This document shows positions 57,001-64,000 of a stretch of DNA of 64,000 bases, in pieces. Both the position numbers and the translations under genes were made by a program. The stretch comes from Raphanus sativus. Taxonomy: Eukaryota; Streptophyta; Magnoliopsida; Brassicales; Brassicaceae. Positions within the stretch are counted from its first letter, which is position 1, and the number at the start of each line of letters is the position of its first letter. The stretch covers positions 13,452,668 to 13,516,667 of the forward strand of contig NC_079519.1 of the NCBI RefSeq assembly GCF_000801105.2. Direction: 5' to 3'. The notes beneath the pieces are model-generated. The model made no database searches. It worked only from the letters and a program-made list of their open reading frames with translations, and had not been told where the DNA came from.

Positions 57001-57246
57001 GGATATTGAGACCTCTCTTGCGTGAAAAAGAGATACATGAGATTCTACTCCGCAAAAATGTATAAAGATATTAAGCATCTCAAAATATTTCATCCATTTA
57101 AAGTGTAAAGAAGACAAACCAGTGATTATGGCGGTGAGATGGGAGTAAGGGAAAACGCAATGTTGTGTAACTTGTTCTGCTGTAGATCGTGAGCCAAACC
57201 CATTTGGCCCTGCAATACCTGCTAAGTATCTTAGTGTTCCCTTCAT
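54092..57246 (-). CDS. Short-chain dehydrogenase, TIC32-like family, eight exons
   Basis: Eight exons join in frame with GT-AG introns: 57246-57120, 56071-55840, 55672-55593, 55519-55366, 55241-55163, 55045-54958, 54857-54811 and 54289-54092. They sum to 1005 bases, 334 residues plus TAA. The start MKGTLRYLAGIAGPNGFGS is typical of the plant family. Visible motifs are the NAD(P) site TGGTSGIGAE (about residues 42-51), INNAG (about 120), the catalytic serine in NLTSVIHSW, YAQSK (catalytic Tyr and Lys), HPGIVKTG and the conserved end AATTCYVAL, GKYFADCNE. It should be an NAD(P)H-dependent reductase. Some family members sit at the chloroplast inner envelope (TIC32), but the substrate and location of this paralogue are unknown. 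It is the only intact host gene here. Intron 1 is long (about 1.05 kb). Confidence 0.93.
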
Positions 57247-57314
57247 CAGAGAGAGATATAAAGAGAGAGAATTGGTGGAGAATATTGTGTAGCTGAACTT
57301 CAATAGAATTGATC

Positions 57315-57326
57315 ACTCTTATAAAG
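57315..57326 (-). promoter_or_regulatory. TATA box of the dehydrogenase gene
   Basis: On the minus strand TCCTTTATAAGAGTGATC lies about 75 bases before the ATG. The leader between them contains a TCTCTCTTTATATCTCTCTC tract. Spacing fits a plant core promoter with a short 5' UTR. Confidence 0.6.
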
Positions 57327-57789
57327 GAGGGACATGCACACACGTATCTACATGTACACCTGTGTGTTTGTCGTCATATGTAAACGAAAACTGAATTAAA
57401 GTGAGAAATTACTTGATTGCTCGATGGTAACACTTCACACGAGTACTTGTCCATGTATCTTTTACTTTTGAAAATCAATCTTTTTACTTTTACAGACTGT
57501 GTTTGATAGAAACAAAACATTTGGTATTTTGTATTTTTGGAATAACTTTATGAAATGAATGAGTTGTATAAGAGTTGAGATCGAATAACTGATTCTTAAG
57601 TATAATTTAATTTAACAACCCAAATGTTTATTAATGAGCAAAATATTTATTATTGAAGTAGTGATGTTAGTGAGTACATGGAAGCTATGTCTAGATTGAA
57701 AATGGAGGGCTAACTGTTACAAGAATTAGAAGAAACGATAAAACAACATAATATCTTTTCAAGAAATATAAGTAGATTAATTCTTTTTA
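57327..57789. other. Upstream region of the dehydrogenase gene
   Basis: AT-rich spacer with no coding frame. It probably holds the gene's proximal promoter. No specific operator-like sites were identified. Confidence 0.5.
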
Positions 57790-60700
57790 GAGAAAATTAC
57801 TAGAATGTTATGAAAAAGTTAGTTTATTACTAAACTATTATAAATTTTTTTAAAATGACTAGACTATTATACATGTCTATAGTAAATTACAATTAAAGCT
57901 TTTAGTTAGTTTTTTTTTTAAATTGAGATTATTTTTAAACATCAAATCCACATCATTAACTAATTATCTACATCATTAACTAAAAAATTATTAAAAATTT
58001 TACATTAATAATTAACAACTTTCTTTTTCATTTGTTTTTTAATTATTTTCTGAAATCTGAACATATCTCGTTCTTGAGACGAGAGAGAGAAAGAGGAAAC
58101 AGTGAGAATAAAGAAGAGATGGAGATGGTCGAGAGACGAGAAGATGCGACGGCATGTCAAAACCACTATCCTTTCTCACACCCTTGATTGAACCTCTTTA
58201 AACATCAAAGTAGGTAAACATATCTGATAGAGATGTGTTGGAGAAGACATGGGAAGAGGCTCGTCGATCCCGTCGCACTCCCTTCGATTCCGTCACAGTC
58301 TTTCACCACCACCACGGTCACTTCTCTATTTGTCTGTCTATCTATCTGTTTTGAATCTGTTTTTTTTTTGTTCATGGGCAGATCTGCTGATTGTGAGCAG
58401 AGGAGACAATATATGGTGGTATGTAGGACTGGAATTAATTACATACGTGAATCTGTTTATATACATGTGAAGAAACATAATTCACCCATGGAGAAACGGA
58501 TTCAGCAGAGACGATACAAAGAAGTTCAATAAAACTTGGAGACATGGAGGAGTTATCACCGGAATGGTGCAGAAAATCTGTATATTAGGTTTTCTATGTA
58601 AGAAACATAATTCACCCATGTATTTTGTATTTGACTTATGTTATGTTTATATAAATCAGCTGTGTCGTTTAGATAACTCAGCTGTATCGTTTATATAACT
58701 CAGTCATACCTCAAACATACCCTAAAATCAGAAAACGTTTATATAACTCAGCCATGTTGTTTAGATAACTCAGATACCACAAACATACCCTAAAATCAGA
58801 AAATGTTTATATAACCCAGCCATGTCGTTTAGATAACTCAGCCGTATCGTGTATATAACTCAGTCATACCTTAAACATACCCTAAATCGGAAAATTGAAT
58901 TCAAGTACTTTACAAAGTTATATTGAAGATCATCTTTTCAATATCAAGTGAATTTAAATCAACTGAATGTGTATAGTTTCTTAAATTTTCAAGATGAGAC
59001 TTTAACTTGATCATGAGATATTTGTTCTCTTACAATCACTGATACAATTCTTACTTACTAGACTCTAACTTTAATCCTTTCTTATATCTAAACCTTAAAT
59101 CATAAACTATACAATCATAAAGTTATAAAAGTTATAAAGTTTATCTTTAAACATTAAATTTGATATTTTTATTATTTAAAATTTAAGGTTTAGGTTTATA
59201 GTTTAGGGTTTAGGGTTTAGGAGTTAAACTCAAATTTTAATCATTTAAAAAAAAATCTTTAATTTTTAAATTTCATTTAAAATTTTTATTTAGATACGTA
59301 ACAACATTCTTTAAATTTATGCAATTTTTAAAACAAATTAAAATGAACTAAAATTACAATATTTATTGTTTTTTCATGACCATTGATTGATTTTAATCTA
59401 AGGGTTCAGAGTTATTTTTTTGCCTATCGTCACCATTTTCTCTCATTGGTTAATCTTTCTTTTACAAGGATCACAATTGATGGTCATTGATTAAATGAAA
59501 TCCAAAGGCCAAAAATCATTCTCTCATTTTCTTACAATTGAAGGGACATACACTTCATCTCTCTCTCTCTTTAACTCTTTCTTCTTCTGAAAAACGACAA
59601 ATCTGGTGAGAAAGGGAGTAGCAGGATGTCGGATCACCATACATGACACTGGAGGAGAGAAATCTTCTTCTTTAACCGACCACGATCAAAGACGACAACC
59701 ACAGCGATAAATCTGTCTCAGATTTTTTATTATTTAAATCTATGTTGTTTATTGTCTCTTGATTCCTAATCTATATAGTCATCTTTTTAGTTTCTCTTTT
59801 GGTTTCTATATTAAATTTAAATTTGGATGATGAATCTTGAGCCTGCTAAAAGTTTTTTTGGTCGAATTGCTTATAACAAAGCCATATTGCAACCATAACT
59901 CAGTATTTGATTATAACAAAGCTGTATTGTAACCATAACTCAGTCATAACGTATGCATAACTCAACCGTAATTTGATTATAACTCAGTCGTAACGTATGC
60001 ATAACTCAGCCATAAAGTATGCATAACTCAACCGTGATGTTCCTATTACTCAGCCGTCAAGTGTAATTTGTTTCGACACGTTTCATATTCTGGGCGGGAA
60101 AAAAATATTTTGGGCGGGAAAAAAGTCCTTCCTTTAACCTGAGCACAAAATTAAAACTTTAATATCTTCTTAGATTTGAACCTCAAACCATAAACTATAG
60201 AATTATAAATTTATAAAGTTTATCTTTGAATACAATATTAAAACTTTAATATTTTAAAAAATTTGAACCTGAAACCCTAAACTATAGAACTATAAAATTA
60301 TAAAAATTATAAACTTAGTCGTAACGTATACATAACTCAGCCGTAAAGTATGCATAACTCAACCGCAAATTATGCATAACTCAGCCGTAATGCATTTGAA
60401 TGGTATAAGGAAGTCGTAACGTTTCTATAACTCAGCTGTCGTGTGTAATTTGTTTCGCGACGTTTCGTATTCTGGGCGGGGAAAAAATATTTTGGGCGGG
60501 GAAAAATATTTTGGACGGGAAAAAATCATTCCTTTAACTCTGAGCACAATATTAAATATTTAATATCTTCTTAGATTTGAATCTCAAACCCTAAACTATA
60601 GAATTATAAAGTTATAAAAATTATAAGGTTTATCTTTAAACACAATATTAAAACTTTAATCTTCTCTTAAATTTGAACCTCAAACCCTAAACTATAGAAC

Positions 60701-62152
60701 TATAAAATTATAAAAATTATAAACTCCGTCGTAACATTTGCATAACTCAGCCGTAATGTATGCATAATTCAACTATAAAATATGCATAACTTAGCCGTAA
60801 TGTATCTGAATGGTATAAGCCAGCCGAAACGTTCCTATAACTCAGCCATCGAGTGTAGTTTTGTTTCGCGATGTTCGTATTTTGGTTGAGGAAAAAATAT
60901 TTTGGGCAGGAACAAAATCATTCCTTAATTTTTTTTACTTCTTCATCTCTCTCTTTGAGTCTTTCTTCTTCTTGAAGACGAGGAACAGAACAACATGAAA
61001 GACCCGGCCGACCTTTCCAGGGCATGCTCCTAGCTTCTAGGGACATTTATCCAAAGCTCCGAGTCTTTCTCCGCCGCCAAGCATGAATCCAATGAAAGAG
61101 GAAGCAACAGGATGTCGGTCCGCCATACATGACATTGGAGGAGATTTAAAAGAATTTTCAAATTTTAATTATATATTTTTTGACCCAATTGCAGAAACAA
61201 TAATTACCAGATACTTTAGATCTTAGAAAAAATGAAGAATAAGATGAAGAAGATAGATAAAGAAGATGAAGAATAACATAAACCCTTATTTTACTGTTGT
61301 AACATTGGTGATGACATGGCAAATCCGAGTAGATGACATGGCTGCTGACATGGAAAAATGGGTTACTCAGCCGTCAAACGAATATATAACTCCACCACGA
61401 TAATTCAGCCATCATGTAAAATATAAACCAGCCGCAATGTGAGTACTATTCTAGTAATTAAACTTTTTTAATAAATCATCCGTAACTAGGATGAAAAACC
61501 ATAAATCAGCCGTATCGTCAAATAAATCAGCCGTAACGTAAGTACTATTCTAGTAATTAATCTCTCACTAATAAGCCAGCCGTAACTAAACTGAGTTTAG
61601 TGTTAATCCAACCAATTACGGCTGATTAAATATAACTCAGCCGTAACATTCTCCCAAAACTCAGCCGCATATTTAATAACTCAGCTAGTCGATGTTTGTT
61701 AACTCAGCCGGAGATACTTAACTCAGCTGTGTCTTAACTACAACTCAGCCGATTTTTTCAGAAATCACATCGCCGATGTATAACTCAGCCGTAACGCGTG
61801 TACTTAACTTAGCCGTTATCGCATAAATCAGTCTGATTTCTGTAAATCAGCTGCAATAAGCGGCTGAATTATCTACGTAACTCAGCCGTATTTCCTTTAT
61901 TCAGCCGCGTTCTTTAATTCAGCCGCAACATAACACTAACTCAGCCGTAACGACGCATGTTGCGCTTTACAGCTGACTTAATAAAAACACGGAAGCGAAT
62001 TCCTACGTGGCGCGGGTTTTTGGCTTATGTGGCACTAAAAAGTAATGGCATTATTGTAAATACGTTTTTTCTTATAACGTGAAAAAGGGCACGCTTGGGA
62101 TTTAAAAAAACCAGTAATAAAAAAAAGATTTGTATGGTTCTAGTCATTTCTT
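57790..62152. mobile_element. Possible non-autonomous Mutator-like element with motif array
   Basis: The left end reads AGAAAATTACTAGAATGTTA (from 57793). The complement of the right end reads AGAAATGACTAGAACCATAC (from about 62152 down). The first 15 positions agree at about 13, so they may be degenerate terminal inverted repeats. Between them lie CT/GA-rich blocks, a block AGGATGTCGG...CCATACATGAC present at about 59625 and 61110, and the ACTCAGCCGTAA array. No transposase or other protein is encoded. A 9-base target duplication was not found. Confidence 0.45.
58640..61960. repeat. Dispersed short-motif array, ACTCAGCCGTAA
   Basis: The core ACTCAGCCGT occurs at least ten times exactly, and near copies (ACTCAGTCATAACG, ACTCAACCGTAAT, AATCAGCCGTATC) dozens of times, mostly in the plus orientation. 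They are often spaced about 20 bases apart as AACTCAGCCGTAACGTATGCAT. Clusters lie at 58670-58870, 59895-60060, 60310-60435, 60725-60850, and 61365-61950. The third and fourth belong to a tandem unit of about 370-410 bases (60065-60420, 60440-60830 and part of a third). That unit also contains TTTTGGGCGGGAAAA and ACCCTAAACTATAGAA blocks. No open frame of interest is present. Confidence 0.8.
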
Positions 62153-62479
62153 ATAAAATATGTATTAGTTGAGTAAACTTCCCTTCTTTTTAATGCTTTT
62201 ACAAGTTTCATCTGAAATCAATTCAACAAGTTCAAGACAAACATTGATTCAATGATCTCTAGTTCAAAGACTCGTACAAATCATTTTGAACTCCTCAAAC
62301 TCTTAAACACTTAATTATTTTTCCTATACTTACAAGCATTCACCAAAACCTTCTTTCGCTAAAGCTCTCTCAAATGTGTTAACAACACATACGATGCTAA
62401 CATCCCTCTTTATACTAAAGAAAAACCTAAAGATAAAGATCTATAAATCTAAAACTTTTCTTATCTTTTCTTTAAGAAT
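62153..62479. other. Unrecognised AT-rich spacer
   Basis: No gene or terminal repeat was recognised. It may be the lower end of the element whose gag follows on the minus strand. Confidence 0.4.
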
Positions 62480-63130
62480 CAAGCCATAATGTTATTTTGT
62501 GAAAAGGAAAATTCTGATTTTTTTAAGCTGCTTAAGAATCTGATCCAGGAGCTTTTGAAATATTATGTAGGCTCTTGTGTGAATGTAGCAATCTTACTCT
62601 CCAAGTCTTCAGTATGTGCATCACCCAAAAAGTTAGGCAATAATACATTTTTGATGTCAATCAAAGATGTAAGAGATCCTAGTGCTAACTGCTTAAGCTA
62701 GTGCAAAAGCATTTCCAGAAAGTGAGTACTTGTTGAGCTTGCAAAGAAGATAATCTTCAGGGACTCCATTCGCTTTGATCGCAGAAACCATATCCTCAGA
62801 TGGTCCATAGGATGCTCATGTGGAAGAGACCATGATAAGGTGCCTGCCACACAAGTGTAAAATACAAAGGCTTCAGCTCAAAAAAAATTTAGATTGAGGA
62901 CGAATAGCAGACATGTTGGCGTAGTATTGATATGGACGGTGTTAATCAGCCAACGTTCTGGGTCGAGCAGCATCTACGTTATCCTCACCTACAGCCTGAG
63001 CATTGGCTGCAGTGGTATCAGCATCAGCAGCTTATTGATTAGCTGCTTCAAGATCAGAGATTACAGCGCCCCTGATTGTCCAACCTCTGACATGCTGAAT
63101 TATGCATATGACCCTCCTGGTCATGAATGT
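62480..63130 (-). pseudogene. gag fragment of Athila-like element E
   Basis: Minus-strand segments, in more than one frame, read AVISDLEAANQ, then AADADTTAANAQAVGEDNVD, AARPRTLADYHRPYQYYAN-like and MSAIRPQSKFF. LFHMSILWTI and VSAIKANGVPEDYLLCKLNK with YSLSGNAFALA follow. This is the order of Athila gag. Stops after ANQ and LAD and at least two frameshifts show strong decay. It has no protease or RT downstream. Confidence 0.8.
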
Positions 63131-63458
63131 CTCCATTCTCATCATATTTAAGAACTAGAGTCGCAACCATGTCTACTCACTGATGAGTGTCAATCGAAGT
63201 CTGTTTAGTAGTGTCAATCGTTGAGTGTGCGCTGTTGTCGATCGATGTCGTGCATATCTCTTGGCGGATTGAGCGTTCCAAACGGACATGATTTGAGAAT
63301 GCAGTGTTTTTTCCTTGTTGCTTCTGGTATTGTTGGACATGAACTTGAAGACAATAAATTGTCTTTATTAGAAAATCTTAAAAGAAGGAGAACCTAGACT
63401 AAATCAAACAAATTGAGTTTAGTAGCGAATCCAATGCTCCCCAGCAACGGCACAAAAT
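63131..63458 (-). mobile_element. Leader and PBS of element E
   Basis: The leader matches the family C leader at 12876-13169 in diverged form (GGCGGATTGAGCGTTCCAA and TTGCTTCTGGTATTGTTGGA). The PBS at 63437-63458 reads, on the minus strand, TTGTGCCGTTGCTGGGGAGC. It is a decayed TGGCGCCGTTGCCGGGGA. GTCGATCGATGTCG at about 63236 recalls the family C motif. Confidence 0.75.
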
Positions 63459-64000
63459 TGATATCACTCAAATTATCATAAGGAGTGACTTTACTCTCTC
63501 AAATAAGAATTTCAGTTATAGTAGTTAGGGATCAAATTCACAGGGAGTGTGGGCACATAATAAACTCATGACGGTCGTGGTTAAGCTCAGCTAGCAGTTT
63601 TAAAGCAGTAAAAAAGTAAAGTAGGGTTAATAAAGTGGTTGTTCGGTTGGTTGATTGAGGTTGTAAAAAATATAAGAAAAGAGCTAGATCTAGGGTTTAA
63701 GGCAATCAGGATTACAGAAATATAGAATGCTTAGGTATGCAAATGTATTTGAAAGATTTACTCTGATTTGCCGCCATTGCGGTGACTCTGATCACCATCG
63801 GACTAGGTATAGAATTTCGTCTAGGTTTTTGTTTTAAGTTTACTCACATAAAATTTCTTGTATTTCACGTACATACATATTAGCACCATAAGCAACATGG
63901 GGATATGACTCTTACTCGTAGAGCCTCTAGATTTAGAATGCGTGATCTATAAGTCTAAGAGGGCAGTCGACTCTTTCCAAGCAACAATCAACAGCGTAGA
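63459..64000 (-). mobile_element. 5' LTR of element E, cut by window end
   Basis: On the minus strand the LTR ends GAGTGATATCA at 63459 next to the PBS. Its U5 part corresponds to that of family C (ACTCTCTCAAATAAGAATTTCAG against ACTCTCTCAAATAAGAGGT in the complement of the solo LTR). It continues past the end of the window. Confidence 0.75.

Noticed and set aside
62894..63151. 85-residue plus-strand protein
   Set aside because: It lies opposite the decayed Athila gag, whose residues are recognisable on the minus strand.

Overview
The window is plant nuclear DNA, most likely pericentromeric heterochromatin of a Brassicaceae species (Brassica or a close relative). The reasons are nested Athila-type Ty3 retrotransposons, Tat-type and Copia elements, a block of organelle DNA with a plant mitochondrial gene (nad7) and plastid genes (psbK, psbI, trnS), and only one intact host gene. 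Nearly all other coding sequence is decayed transposon sequence with stops and frameshifts. Family letters (A to F) below are labels used only within this annotation.

Layout. 1-700: LTR fragments. 1130-3850: a dense array of a short motif, AGTTGTACYAGT, with no gene. About 4000-5218: plastid DNA (trnS-GCU, psbI, psbK). About 5219-12875: mitochondrial DNA (nad7 exons 5 and 4 with group II introns, the 5' end of rps4). 12876-14493: leader and 5' LTR of an Athila-like element (family C, minus strand). 14494-16977: a protease fragment, a Ty3 gag fragment (family F) and an LTR. 17715-19038: 3' half of a Copia element. 19271-22880: a deleted Tat-like element (A1).

22881-45290 is a large Athila-like element on the minus strand (family D), itself inserted in a Copia element whose 5' half is at 45291-47096. 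D carries gag, protease, RT, RNase H, integrase and the Athila ORF1 in the env position. It was later hit by a family C element, now a solo LTR at 29074-30433 with target duplication CATTC, and by a gag-protease-only element (family B, 32736-43836, duplication TTTGC). B was then hit in its primer binding site by a Tat-like element (A2, 34210-37912, duplication GGCGC). This gives a nest four levels deep with readable target duplications.

47610-48890: AT-rich DNA with a possible Helitron 3' end. 48953-53880: a nearly full-length but broken Copia element. 54092-57246: the intact host gene, an eight-exon short-chain dehydrogenase of the TIC32-like family on the minus strand. 57790-62150: a second motif array (ACTCAGCCGTAA type) flanked by weak inverted terminal repeats. 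62480-64000: gag, leader and LTR of another Athila-like element.

The most interesting signals are the two unrelated short-motif arrays, which resemble the target arrays of sequence-specific anti-silencing (VANC) proteins of VANDAL Mutator-like elements; the palindrome clusters inside three LTR families, two of which share the core AGCGACC; and transposon side-genes with what look like their own promoters and introns.
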